A DNA stretch of 64,000 bases from Flavobacteriales bacterium (GTDB taxonomy: Bacteria > Bacteroidota > Bacteroidia > Flavobacteriales_E > Vicingaceae), in the NCBI GenBank assembly GCA_002706365.1, contig PALM01000020.1, positions 62,001 through 126,000 on the forward strand, in the 5' to 3' direction. Position numbers and translations under genes: made by a program. The notes under the pieces are model-generated. The model was not told the DNA's origin and ran no database searches. It saw only the letters and a list, made by a program, of their open reading frames with translations. Positions 7,760 to 16,703 of this stretch are shown here, piece by piece (the first letter of the stretch is position 1; each line of letters opens with the position of its first letter).

Positions 7760-7987
7760 ACGGGTCTTTAAGTTGAGAGCTGGGACTTGGCTGTACCACA
7801 GTGTCTCACAGAGTTAGCTCAGAGTAACTCAGCGAGAACTCCGATAAACTTTGTGGTATAGCTAGATAAGGTGTTATTTCCCGCAGATTGCACAGATTTT
7901 ATTCGCAGATTCTCGCAGATAGAATTCTTAAAAAGACATACGCATCAAGCTTACAACTTCAAACCTCAGAATAAGTAGTTTTAATAC
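7760..7987. other. Intergenic spacer with degenerate short repeats
   Basis: It holds CACAGAG-TTAGCTC-AGAGTAA-CTCAGCG phrases and CGCAGATT...CGCAGAT phrases (7878-7922) of a kind that recurs at 9218-9240 and 52420-52585. No coding frame or RNA gene is seen. Confidence 0.5.
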
Positions 7988-8950
7988 ATGAATCGACCAC
8001 TTTTCCTCATAATCATTCTTTTCTTCATTGCCTGCCAACCTTCTATTGAAAAGGAAGCTGAAGTGAATGAAACAAAAGAGCCACACCTAATCATCCTCGG
8101 AACTCTCCAAGATGCCGGTATGCCTCATATTGGATGTAAGAAGGACTGTTGTGTACCTTATTTTGAAAGTGGTGAACAGGCTGGGAGGGTTGTGTCACTT
8201 GGACTAGTCGACCCAAAATCTCAAAAGACTTGGCTATTTGAAGCCACACCGGATATAAGCCGACAGCTAGAAGCATTAGAGGACGAATATGAATCGTCTT
8301 CGTCCTCGTCATCGTCTTCATTGTCAGGTGTTTTCCTCAGCCACGCCCATATTGGTCATTATGCCGGACTGATGTACTTCGGAAGAGAAGCAATGGGTGC
8401 CGATTCGGTTCCAGTTTTTGCCATGCCAAGAATGCACGAATTTCTAACTCAGAATGGTCCTTGGAGTCAATTGGTGGATCTAGGAAACATTGCTTTGATG
8501 AAGATTGAGGAAAAGGAATTGATCATGCTTAGCAATGAGCTTTCGGTGGAAACTTTTAGAGTGCCACATAGAGATGAGTTTTCAGAAACTGTAGGATTCA
8601 AGATCAGCGGTCCGAATAAGAAGGCGCTTTTTATTCCAGATATCGACAAATGGGAGAAGTGGGAGATGGATATAGTGGAAGAGATCAAAAAAGTGGATTA
8701 TGCTTTCTTGGATGCGACATTCTATAGTGCCGACGAGCTGCCAAACAGAGACCTTTCAGAAATTCCACATCCTACGGTAGAGGAGAGCATGAAGCTCTTT
8801 GATGGTTTGAGTGATGCGGATAAAGCAAAGGTGTACTTTATTCATTTCAATCATTCGAATCCTTTGGTGAATCCTGAAAGTGAGGAGGCTAAATTAGTTG
8901 TTGAGAAGGGGTTTCGTTTGGCTAAAGAAGGTATGCTTGTCGAATTATAG
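7988..8950 (+). CDS. PqqB-like metallo-beta-lactamase-fold lipoprotein
   Basis: 320 residues with lipobox FFIAC (Cys 16). The MBL fold is recognisable from LIILGTLQDAGMPHIGC, the metal motif LSHAHIGHYAG (H-x-H-x-x-H with Gly where Asp is usual), VPHRDEFSETVGF, LFIPDIDKWE and FIHFNHSNPL. Overall it resembles the PqqB branch. No other pqq gene is nearby, so a role in cofactor synthesis is not supported; a surface or periplasmic hydrolase is more likely. Residues ~102-110 are nine consecutive serines encoded by mixed TCN codons, an insertion between fold elements. Confidence 0.85.
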   Translation: MNRPLFLIIILFFIACQPSIEKEAEVNETKEPHLIILGTLQDAGMPHIGCKKDCCVPYFESGEQAGRVVSLGLVDPKSQKTWLFEATPDISRQLEALEDEYESSSSSSSSSLSGVFLSHAHIGHYAGLMYFGREAMGADSVPVFAMPRMHEFLTQNGPWSQLVDLGNIALMKIEEKELIMLSNELSVETFRVPHRDEFSETVGFKISGPNKKALFIPDIDKWEKWEMDIVEEIKKVDYAFLDATFYSADELPNRDLSEIPHPTVEESMKLFDGLSDADKAKVYFIHFNHSNPLVNPESEEAKLVVEKGFRLAKEGMLVEL

Positions 8951-9406
8951 TTTGTTTTTAACCACAGCGGCATTCCAGCGTTATAATCCCAGTCTCCGAT
9001 CTATGGTCGTCGGTCTCTTCTATATTGTTACACTAGGGTTCTCCAAGGCTTCCTGCCTTCGGCAGGCAGGCGCAAAGGTTCACTAAGAGAGAACATCAAA
9101 TCATCGTGAACCTTAGCGAGTGCGAAGCACCTTAGCGATCCTTTGTGACACAAAAAAAAGATAAATTTCTCCCGCCATGCCTACGTGTGCCTATGGCCTT
9201 ACTTTGGCAGGCAGGCAGATTTCGCTGATTTACACAGATTCCTCCTTACTCCTTACTCTTTCATCCTTCGAAGCTCAACGAGCGTAGAAGGACTTGCTCC
9301 ATACTCCAAGCTTCGAACCCCAAATTTCATATTTCACATTTCATATTTCATAACTTCCATTTCCTCCGCCCTTCAAGTAGTCTGAACGCGCATATATTTA
9401 CTTATC
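8951..9406. other. 456-base spacer of short repeats, no gene seen
   Basis: Contains CCTGCCTTCGGCAGG (9052-9066, a 6-bp hairpin with a 3-base loop), GGCAGGCAGGCAG (9215-9227), phrases of the CGCAAAGGTTCACTAAGAG type, CGCTGATTTACACAGATT, and a heptamer array at 9321-9358. Open frames here are low-complexity. Confidence 0.6.
9321..9358. repeat. Heptamer array (AATTTCA / TATTTCA)
   Basis: AATTTCA TATTTCA CATTTCA TATTTCA TAACTTC: five 7-base units. The unit is close to the reverse complement of the AAATATG array at 5467-5493. Confidence 0.75.
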
Positions 9407-10621
9407 GTGAGCAAGAAGACAGTACTCTTTATAAGCTATGATGGTCTTAGCGACCCTCTAGGTCAGTCGCAGATCATTCCCTATTTGGCAGGATTGGCTG
9501 ATGAATTTGAGATCAGCATTGTGAGCTGTGAGAAGCCAGACCGATTGAAGAAGGAGAAGGAAAGCATTGAAGCCAAGCTCAAAACAGCCGGAATCTCTTG
9601 GCGCTACACTATGTATCGCAAGAAGCCTACTTTCTTTTCCACTAGACTAAATCTGATGGGCTTGAAAGCTAAAGCCAGAGTGTGGAATCGGCATAAGATG
9701 TTCAACATCATTCACTGTCGCTCTATACTCGCCTATATGGTTGGTTCTAAAATGAAATCGCCTAACAATAAGGTGATCTTCGACTTCCGTGGATTTTGGG
9801 CAGAGGAGAGGGTAGATGGCGGACTATGGGAGAAGACCAATATCATATACTATCAGATCTACCACTATTTCAGAAAGGCGCAAGAGAAAGCTTACAAAAA
9901 AGCAGATGCAATTGTAAGTCTAACTAAATCAGCCAAAGCTGAAATTGTAAAGTCTCACGATATTCCAAAAGAGAAGATTACAGTAGTTCCCTGCTCAGCT
10001 GATCAATCTCATTTCCTCCCTAGAGCAGAGCTGGTAAGGTCTACAATTGAGCTGAGGATGGATTTGAACATTGAGCCTAGCGATATGGTGATCGGTTATG
10101 TGGGTTCATTAGGCACTCGCTATATGCTCAATGAAATGCTCGACTGCTTTAAAGTTATTCTCCAAAGCCACCCTCAATCTATCTTTTTGATCGTTACCGT
10201 ATCTCCCCTGGATGAGTTGAAGCAATTGCTCCATGAAAAGGATATAGAGTCAAAGGTGATTGTCACTACCTCTACTTATAAGTCGGTGCCGCGCTATATG
10301 TCGCTCATGGATATAGCCCTCTACTTCATTAAATCGGGTAATTCAGGTGTGGCGGTTTCACCAACCAAACAAGCGGAATTCCTTTCTATGGGAATACCAA
10401 TCATTACCAATTCCGGTATTGGTGATTCTAAAGAGATCATAGAAGGCAATAAGGTTGGGATGGTGATCGATGAGTTTTCAGATTCAGCTTATGCAAACAT
10501 TGCTTCAAACATCGAGCGATTAAGGTCGATTCCTTCTGAAGAAATAGTTAAAATTGCCAGAAATAAGCTTAGTTTAAAGTCGGGAGTGAAAAGCTATCGC
10601 TCTCTTTATCAATCATTGTGA
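9407..10621 (+). CDS. Family 4 glycosyltransferase (GT-B)
   Basis: 404 residues starting at GTG 9407 (SKKTVLFISYDGLSDPLGQS). The N-terminal domain carries IIHCRSILAYMVG and the F-D-F-R-G-F-W motif. The C-terminal donor-binding domain has VIGYVGSLGTRYMLNEML and SPTKQAEFLSMGIPIITNSG, where a Glu stands in the E-x7-E region. It is a cytoplasmic retaining glycosyltransferase of surface-glycan synthesis. It overlaps the following methyltransferase by four bases (GTGA), so the two are translationally coupled. TATATTTA ending about nine bases before the start is one mismatch from the -7 consensus. Confidence 0.92.
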   Translation: MSKKTVLFISYDGLSDPLGQSQIIPYLAGLADEFEISIVSCEKPDRLKKEKESIEAKLKTAGISWRYTMYRKKPTFFSTRLNLMGLKAKARVWNRHKMFNIIHCRSILAYMVGSKMKSPNNKVIFDFRGFWAEERVDGGLWEKTNIIYYQIYHYFRKAQEKAYKKADAIVSLTKSAKAEIVKSHDIPKEKITVVPCSADQSHFLPRAELVRSTIELRMDLNIEPSDMVIGYVGSLGTRYMLNEMLDCFKVILQSHPQSIFLIVTVSPLDELKQLLHEKDIESKVIVTTSTYKSVPRYMSLMDIALYFIKSGNSGVAVSPTKQAEFLSMGIPIITNSGIGDSKEIIEGNKVGMVIDEFSDSAYANIASNIERLRSIPSEEIVKIARNKLSLKSGVKSYRSLYQSL

Positions 10622-11517
10622 TCCCTTATTCCACTGCCGCTGATTCTGTTCTAATAACTCCCACTGGAGAGATCGCCGTCTTCAATTCCTCTGAAGATGA
10701 TAATCTGGATGAGTCTACTGTGAAGTCTTTTGGGGAAGAATGGTCTAAGTTTTCCTCTTTTAGCGATAAAGAAATTGAATCCATAGGTGATGAATACTTT
10801 GATGTGGTTCCTGATGAAGCTTATGGAAAGGATAAAGTAGCCCTTGATATGGGCTGTGGTAGTGGACGTTGGAGCCTTTATGCAGCAAAGCATTTCAACT
10901 TCATAGAGGCAATAGATCCATCAGATGCGGTCTTCGTTGCTGAACGACAAACAGCTGGAAAGAACATTAGAGTCACTAAAGCGGGGGTGGATCAGATCCC
11001 CTTTGCAGATGACAGCTTTGATTTTGTGTTTTCCCTCGGTGTTTTACACCATACTCCAGATGCTGAAGATGCTTTGATCAGCTTGACAAAGAAGCTAAAG
11101 CATAATGGATACCTCTTGCTGTATCTCTACTATTCTTTAGATAATAGAGGGTTTTTCTACAAAATGATCTTTGGCTTAGTGAATTTGCTTCGCATATTTA
11201 TAAGCAGTTTGCCTTCTCTCTTGAAGCGATTTATGTGCGATCTCATCGCTGTAGTAGTTTATCTGCCAATGATCTTCATATCAGCTGTATTAGTCAAGCT
11301 GGGCGCCCTGAAGTTGAGTCGCTCCATACCATTGAATTATTATCTTGGCAAAAGCTGGAATGTGATTCGAAACGATGCGCTTGATCGCTTTGGTACTCCT
11401 TTAGAGAATCGATTCAGCAAGATAGAGATCGAAGAAATGTTACTTAGCTGCGGTTATCATAACATCCAATTCTCACCAAATATGCCTTATTGGCATGTAG
11501 TGGCCCAAAAATCCTAA
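10618..11517 (+). CDS. Class I SAM-dependent methyltransferase
   Basis: 299 residues from a GTG start overlapping the previous stop. The SAM-binding motif I is ALDMGCGSGRWSLYAAKHF, motif II is EAIDPSD, and FDFVFSLGVLHHTPDAE is the motif IV/V region. About residues 180-230 form two hydrophobic segments (IFGLVNLLRIFISSLPSLL; LIAVVVYLPMIFISAVLVK), suggesting membrane association, unusual for a plain sugar methyltransferase. The N-terminal 60 residues resemble the leader of methyltransferases that act on bactoprenol-linked sugars. Its position between two GT4 genes suggests glycan modification. Confidence 0.9.
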   Translation: MIPYSTAADSVLITPTGEIAVFNSSEDDNLDESTVKSFGEEWSKFSSFSDKEIESIGDEYFDVVPDEAYGKDKVALDMGCGSGRWSLYAAKHFNFIEAIDPSDAVFVAERQTAGKNIRVTKAGVDQIPFADDSFDFVFSLGVLHHTPDAEDALISLTKKLKHNGYLLLYLYYSLDNRGFFYKMIFGLVNLLRIFISSLPSLLKRFMCDLIAVVVYLPMIFISAVLVKLGALKLSRSIPLNYYLGKSWNVIRNDALDRFGTPLENRFSKIEIEEMLLSCGYHNIQFSPNMPYWHVVAQKS

Positions 11518-11518
11518 A

Positions 11519-12610
11519 ATGCGGAAGAAGGTTCTGATCATAGCACATCATCGTTTGGATCGTTCTCCCGGTCAGCGATTTCGCTTTGAGCAGTATCTCA
11601 GCTATTTGGAGCAGAATGGATTTGAATTCACCATCTCAAATATTGTGGATGAGCAAGATGATGGAGTGCTTTATGCCAAAGGAAAACTCATTCGCAAGTT
11701 CTTTCTGGCACTTAAAGCCTGGTGGATCAGATATAAGGATGTAAGAAGAGCCAACGACTTCGATATCATATTCATCTTTCGCGAGGCATTCTTTACTGGA
11801 AGCGATCGCTTTGAGAAGGCTTTCTCTAAAAGTAAGGCCAAAGTGATCTTTGATTTCGACGATGCTATTTGGCTTCCCAATGTATCGCTACATAATCGCA
11901 AATTGAAGCGACTAAAGAATCCTGGAAAGACAGAGAAGCTGATCGCTTATGCGGATATGGTCTTCGCTGGTAATAACTATCTAGCCAGCTACGCAAGACA
12001 ATTCAATCAACAGGTAAAAGTCATTCCCACAACTATTGATCTGAATTATCACACTGCAAAAGGCAAAGTCGAGGTAGAAGGAGGAAAAGTAGTTATCGGG
12101 TGGACGGGTTCACAAACAACTTTGCAGTATCTAGACCTCCTTTCTCCTGTTCTGAAGCGCTTACAGGCTGAATTCGCCGATAAGATCGAAATTAAAGTAA
12201 TCTGCGATCACGCTTGGGAAGTCGATGCTTTGGAAGTAGAGAATGTCAAATGGGAAAAGGAGCAAGAAATCTATCAACTCCACACATTTGATATTGGCAT
12301 TATGCCGCTAACAGATGATGATTGGAGCAGGGGAAAGTGTGCTTTCAAAGCTTTGCAGTATATGGCAATTGGTATTCCAGCAGTGATCTCGGCTGTTGGG
12401 GTTAATAAAGAGATCATTCAAGAAGGCCAAAATGGCTTTACAGCAGATACAGAGGAAGAGTGGTATCAAAGCCTGAAGAGCTTGATCCTAGACGCTCAAC
12501 TGAGAGAAAGAATTGGCCTGGAGGCCAGAGAATATGTGAGATCCAACTATTCAGTAGAAACTTATAAAAAAAGATATTTGAACTACTTTGAAGAAGTATT
12601 GACATTATGA
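11519..12610 (+). CDS. Family 4-type glycosyltransferase
   Basis: 363 residues, ATG one base after the methyltransferase stop. The N-terminus KKVLIIAHHRLDRSPGQRFR and FDFDDAIWLPNVS are typical of GT4 proteins from polysaccharide clusters. The C-terminal domain contains KVVIGWTGSQTTLQYLDLL and IGIMPLTDDDWSRGKCAFKA with LQYMAIGIPAVIS, the donor-binding E/K region. It forms a three-gene cluster with the preceding GT4 and methyltransferase. Confidence 0.9.
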   Translation: MRKKVLIIAHHRLDRSPGQRFRFEQYLSYLEQNGFEFTISNIVDEQDDGVLYAKGKLIRKFFLALKAWWIRYKDVRRANDFDIIFIFREAFFTGSDRFEKAFSKSKAKVIFDFDDAIWLPNVSLHNRKLKRLKNPGKTEKLIAYADMVFAGNNYLASYARQFNQQVKVIPTTIDLNYHTAKGKVEVEGGKVVIGWTGSQTTLQYLDLLSPVLKRLQAEFADKIEIKVICDHAWEVDALEVENVKWEKEQEIYQLHTFDIGIMPLTDDDWSRGKCAFKALQYMAIGIPAVISAVGVNKEIIQEGQNGFTADTEEEWYQSLKSLILDAQLRERIGLEAREYVRSNYSVETYKKRYLNYFEEVLTL

Positions 12611-12637
12611 GCAAATTTGTAGCTCCAATTTATAACT

Positions 12638-13714
12638 ATGAAGAAACTAGCTTTAGATAAAGTACACAGAGAGATGGGTGGCCGTATGGTGCCATTTGCA
12701 GGATATGAAATGCCTTTGCAATATAGCGGCTTAACGGATGAGCATATTGCCGTAAGGGAAAGTGTGGGGATGTTTGATGTATCTCATATGGGAGAATTCA
12801 TTCTCAGAGGTGAGAAAGCCCTCGATCTTATCCAAAAGATCAGTTCAAATGACGCTTCTAAACTGGAAGTCGGTAAGGTGCAGTACTCATGCATGCCCAA
12901 TGGTAAAGGCGGTATTGTGGATGATCTCTTGATCTATTGTCTATCGCCAAATACCTATATGTTGGTTGTGAACGCTTCCAATATTGATAAGGATTGGGCT
13001 TGGATCTCTTCTCACAATGAGTTTGGAGTTGAGATGGAAGATATTTCAGACCGTACTTGTTTGCTCGCAGTTCAAGGTCCAAAAGCTGCTGAATCTCTCA
13101 AATCTCTCACTGATATTGATGTAGAGGGAATGAAGTATTACACTTTCGAGAAGGGAACTTTTGCAGGTGTTGATAATGTATTAGTATCTGCAACCGGATA
13201 CACCGGCTCTGGTGGTTTTGAATTGTATTTCGATAATGAGCATGCAGAGAAGATCTGGAAAGCGGTGATGAAAGCCGGAGAAGCGAATATGATCAAGGCT
13301 GCAGGCTTGGGAGCTAGAGATACGCTACGTCTTGAAAAGGGCTTTTGTTTGTATGGAAACGACATAGACGACACCACTTCACCAATTGAAGCCGGTTTAG
13401 GTTGGATCACGAAATTCACAAAGGACTTCGTAGATTCTGATCTTTTGAAGAAACAGAAAGAAGAGGGGGTAAGTCGTAAACTGGTTGCCTTTAGAATGAT
13501 CGATAGAGGTATTCCTCGTAAAGACTATCCTATTTTGGATGCAGAAGGCAATGAAATTGGAAATGTGACCTCAGGAACCAGTTCTCCTTCATTAAAAGAA
13601 GGCATAGGCATGGGTTATGTGAAAGTTGATCTAGCAAAGATCGATCAGGAGATCTATATTGGAATTCGCAATAAATCACTCAAAGCACAAATTGCGAAAA
13701 TGCCATTGGTGTAG
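12638..13714 (+). CDS. gcvT: Aminomethyltransferase, glycine cleavage T protein
   Basis: 358 residues, full length. It transfers the methylene from the aminomethyl-lipoyl H protein to tetrahydrofolate, releasing ammonia. Diagnostic blocks include [28 protein letters not shown], the catalytic/folate region [21 protein letters not shown], and [21 protein letters not shown]. The C-terminal barrel has [21 protein letters not shown]. It sits 27 bases after the GT4 gene, directly abuts comB, and is not with gcvP/gcvH here. Confidence 0.97.
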   Translation: MKKLALDKVHREMGGRMVPFAGYEMPLQYSGLTDEHIAVRESVGMFDVSHMGEFILRGEKALDLIQKISSNDASKLEVGKVQYSCMPNGKGGIVDDLLIYCLSPNTYMLVVNASNIDKDWAWISSHNEFGVEMEDISDRTCLLAVQGPKAAESLKSLTDIDVEGMKYYTFEKGTFAGVDNVLVSATGYTGSGGFELYFDNEHAEKIWKAVMKAGEANMIKAAGLGARDTLRLEKGFCLYGNDIDDTTSPIEAGLGWITKFTKDFVDSDLLKKQKEEGVSRKLVAFRMIDRGIPRKDYPILDAEGNEIGNVTSGTSSPSLKEGIGMGYVKVDLAKIDQEIYIGIRNKSLKAQIAKMPLV

Positions 13715-14452
13715 ATGGAGACATTCGAAGAATCTCATCAGAGAAGGCTGGAAGTCTGTATTACTCCAGCCCTCTTTCCCGTTTATTACCAGTCTAAGGA
13801 TTGTGTAGTTGTTGTTATTGATATATTTCGCGCTACATCTGCTATTTGTACTGCTTTTGAGCATGGAGTAAGCTCTATTATCCCAGTTTCTACAGTTTCA
13901 GAAGCAAGGGCTTATCAAGCTAAAGGATATATTGCTGCTGCCGAGCGCAATGGTGAGATCGTCGATGGCTTTGATATAGGAAACTCTCCTTTCCATTATA
14001 TGGATCCTCAGATCAAAGGAAAGGATGTTGTACTTACTACAACGAATGGTACTAAGGCAATTGAGCGAGCTAAAGCAGCTGATCATATCATAGTGGGCTC
14101 ATTTCTGAACCTATCAGCTATTGCCGATTATCTCGATAAGCAAAACAAGAATGTGATCTTGCTTTGCGCAGGATGGAAGGATCGATTCAATCTGGAGGAT
14201 ACACTTTTTGCCGGTGCTGTGGTGGATAAGTTGAAGGATCATCCGATTTTTACCGGTCTGGCCGATTCTTCTCTTGCTGCTTTGAATCTCTATCAGCAAG
14301 CCAAACCAGATATCAATGGATTCCTCGCCAATTCATCTCATAGAAGAAGATTGGCGCGCTTGGATCTGGAGAAGGATATTGAATATTGTTTGCAATTAGA
14401 TATTAGCAAGAAAGTGCCTACCTTTAGAGGGAACGCATTAATTGCTGATTAA
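13715..14452 (+). CDS. comB: 2-phosphosulfolactate phosphatase family protein
   Basis: 245 residues matching ComB: VVVIDIFRATSAICTAFEHG, IAAAERNGEIVDGFDIGNSP, VVLTTTNGTKAIERAK, ILLCAGWKDRFNLEDTLFAG. The enzyme dephosphorylates 2-phosphosulfolactate to sulfolactate (Mg-dependent, cytoplasmic). ComB is known from methanogen coenzyme M synthesis, but homologues are widespread in bacteria lacking coenzyme M, where the substrate is uncertain. Its ATG follows the gcvT stop immediately and its stop overlaps the next start by one base, so the three genes are tightly coupled. Confidence 0.92.
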   Translation: METFEESHQRRLEVCITPALFPVYYQSKDCVVVVIDIFRATSAICTAFEHGVSSIIPVSTVSEARAYQAKGYIAAAERNGEIVDGFDIGNSPFHYMDPQIKGKDVVLTTTNGTKAIERAKAADHIIVGSFLNLSAIADYLDKQNKNVILLCAGWKDRFNLEDTLFAGAVVDKLKDHPIFTGLADSSLAALNLYQQAKPDINGFLANSSHRRRLARLDLEKDIEYCLQLDISKKVPTFRGNALIAD

Positions 14453-15423
14453 TGATCAAAGCCGGAATCCGGCTGATTTCCCTGACACTGCTTGCTTTTT
14501 CTTGCCTCTCATGGGGCTTTTACGGACATAAGAAGATCAATCGCTATGCGGTATTCTCTTTGCCTCCGGAGATGATCGGTTTCTACAAACGACATATTGA
14601 GTACCTAACTCAGCATGCGGTGGATCCCGATAAACGCAGGTATGTGTCGGAAAATGAAGCCGTAAAACACTACATCGATATAGACCACTTTGAAAAAGTT
14701 GGTGAAGATCCATTTGAAGTGGTTCCAAAGCGCTGGAAGGCTGCTGTAGAGAAGTTCGGTGAAGATAGCCTGAAGAGCTTCGGAATACTTCCCTGGAATA
14801 TCGTATGGACCCATCGTCGACTTAAAGAAGCATTCCTAGCTAAGGATATTCCTTCGATCTTACAGATGTCGGCCGAATTGGGTCATTATGTTGGCGATGC
14901 ACATGTGCCTTTGCATACCACCGAGAATTACAATGGTCAACTAACAGGACAAAGAGGTATTCACGGACTCTGGGAATCGCGTATTCCCGAATTGGAAGGA
15001 GAGGATTATGATCTCTTGAGCAATAAGGCAGAATACCTCTCCAATTTGCTTGAAATGAGTTGGCAGATCGTCTATGAAAGTCATCAATTACTGGATTCTG
15101 TCTTGTACTTGGAAAGATCTTGCACAGAAGAAATTGGTGAGGATAGAAAGTATAGCTTATCGCAAAGGGGAAATAGTCTAAGCAGGCAGTACTCCAGTGA
15201 TTTTGCCTTGTATTATTCGAAGAAAATGAACAAGATGGTGGAAGAGCGTATGCGCCTGGCTATTCATCGACTAGCTTCTTTCTGGTTTACTGCTTGGGTG
15301 GAGGCCGGTCAGCCGGATCTGGATGATTTGGTCTTAGGAAAAGAACAGGATTTAGAGAACGACAGTCTGGAAAATGCTTATCAGCAAGCAATTGAGATCA
15401 AAGGAAGAGAGCATGAGGACTAA
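14452..15423 (+). CDS. Zinc-dependent phospholipase C / S1-P1-nuclease-fold protein
   Basis: 323 residues with a hydrophobic leader (ISLTLLAFSCLSWGFYGH); the first mature residues W-G-F-x-G-H match the metal-coordinating N-terminal Trp of this fold. Further zinc ligands appear in HYIDIDHFE, IVWTHRRL, SAELGHYVGDAHVPLHTTEN and GIHGLWESRIPE. It is likely exported and hydrolyses phospholipids or phosphodiesters. A Cys in SCLSWG could be lipidated instead. The start ATG overlaps the comB TAA. Confidence 0.85.
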   Translation: MIKAGIRLISLTLLAFSCLSWGFYGHKKINRYAVFSLPPEMIGFYKRHIEYLTQHAVDPDKRRYVSENEAVKHYIDIDHFEKVGEDPFEVVPKRWKAAVEKFGEDSLKSFGILPWNIVWTHRRLKEAFLAKDIPSILQMSAELGHYVGDAHVPLHTTENYNGQLTGQRGIHGLWESRIPELEGEDYDLLSNKAEYLSNLLEMSWQIVYESHQLLDSVLYLERSCTEEIGEDRKYSLSQRGNSLSRQYSSDFALYYSKKMNKMVEERMRLAIHRLASFWFTAWVEAGQPDLDDLVLGKEQDLENDSLENAYQQAIEIKGREHED

Positions 15424-15425
15424 GT

Positions 15426-16703
15426 TTAGTCCTGCAATTCCATTTTGTTGCCGGATATGATACCGTATACCTTTCCTTTTAGATTGCGATTAAAGAAAGG
15501 AGAGTTCTGTGATTTTGAAAGCACATCTTCTTTCTCGAAGATGAAGCCTTCATTGGGATTGAATAAGGTAAGGTTAGCTGTTTCTCCTTCTGCGATCTTC
15601 GGCTGATCGATTTCGAGAATCCTCGCTGGTCCATCGGTAAATAATGAGATCACATCAGCCAAATCTACTTTGCCTTCCAATGCGGTAATGGCCGCAGGAA
15701 CAGCCGTTTGAAGGTTGATTACTCCAAAGCTAGATAAGTCGAATTCCTTTTTCTTAGAGTCGATATCTTCTGGGAGGTGATTAGATGATAAAGCATCCAC
15801 TTTACCTTGCTTCACCGCTTTGATCAACTCTTTGATCTCATCTTTTGATCTTAGTGGAGGAAGTGTTTTGAAACGCGTATCGTAGGAGCTTAGTTCTTCA
15901 TCGCTCAACAGCAGCTGATATGAGGCCATGTCGCAGCTCACAGCTGCTCCGGCTTTCTTGGCTGTAGAGATCATATCAATACTCTTGGCTGAACTCAGTG
16001 TGCTAAAGTGCAGCTTTCCTCCGCAATATTCTTGCAGATAGAGGTCTCTTTTTACCATTAACTCTTCGGCCAGTTTTGGAATTCCTTTTAATCCCAATAA
16101 AGTGCTTTGCTCACCTTCGTTAACCACACCATTCGGGGAGATATCAGTCTGGTAGGGAAAGTTCATTACCAGAGCATCCATGCTCTTGGAATAGAGCAGA
16201 GCATTCTTTAGAAGATTAGGATTCTTAATGGAATTCCTATCGTCTGTAAAGGCCACAGCACCTGCTTGTTTCAGATCGTAGAATTCACTCAGCTCATCTC
16301 CTTGGGCTTTTTTCGACAAACTAGCGTAGGGGAGAAGCTCTACTGCGCTTTCGCTGGATTGCTTAATGATGTATTGGATCTGATCTTTTGCATCTCTAAC
16401 AGGTTCTGTGAGTGGAGATACACATACTTTGGTAAAACCTCCAGCTGCTGCGGCTTTTAGTCCGCTTTGAATGTCTTCTTTATGCTCATATCCTGGGTCT
16501 TGAAGGTTGGCTTGCAGATCGATCCAGCCCTTGCTCACGCAAAGACCTTTCTCTTCGATGACTTTCAATCCAGTCTCAGCTTTGATCGACTTCCCAATCT
16601 TTTCGATCTTTCCTCCTTTGATCAAAATATCGACTATCTTCCCATTTTGCGGGTTTGTTGCATCTACAATTTTGACCGATTTCAATAATACCTTCATTGC
16701 CAT
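15426..16703 (-). CDS. pyrC: Dihydroorotase-like protein, metal ligands missing
   Basis: 425 residues with the amidohydrolase layout of class I dihydroorotases: KVLLKSVKIVDATNPQNGK, GWIDLQANLQDPGYEHKED, AGGFTKVCVSPLTEPV, YCGGKLHFSTLSSAKSI, and a C-terminal GPARILEIDQPKIAEGE. The usual D-x-H-x-H-x-R metal site reads DLQANLQ, and the catalytic Asp region (D-H-A-P-H) reads SSNHLPED. Active zinc chemistry is therefore doubtful. Such pseudo-dihydroorotases are known to support aspartate carbamoyltransferase assembly. The ATG overlaps the preceding gene's stop by one base; a second ATG lies two codons in. Confidence 0.9.
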   Translation of the reverse strand: MAMKVLLKSVKIVDATNPQNGKIVDILIKGGKIEKIGKSIKAETGLKVIEEKGLCVSKGWIDLQANLQDPGYEHKEDIQSGLKAAAAGGFTKVCVSPLTEPVRDAKDQIQYIIKQSSESAVELLPYASLSKKAQGDELSEFYDLKQAGAVAFTDDRNSIKNPNLLKNALLYSKSMDALVMNFPYQTDISPNGVVNEGEQSTLLGLKGIPKLAEELMVKRDLYLQEYCGGKLHFSTLSSAKSIDMISTAKKAGAAVSCDMASYQLLLSDEELSSYDTRFKTLPPLRSKDEIKELIKAVKQGKVDALSSNHLPEDIDSKKKEFDLSSFGVINLQTAVPAAITALEGKVDLADVISLFTDGPARILEIDQPKIAEGETANLTLFNPNEGFIFEKEDVLSKSQNSPFFNRNLKGKVYGIISGNKMELQD

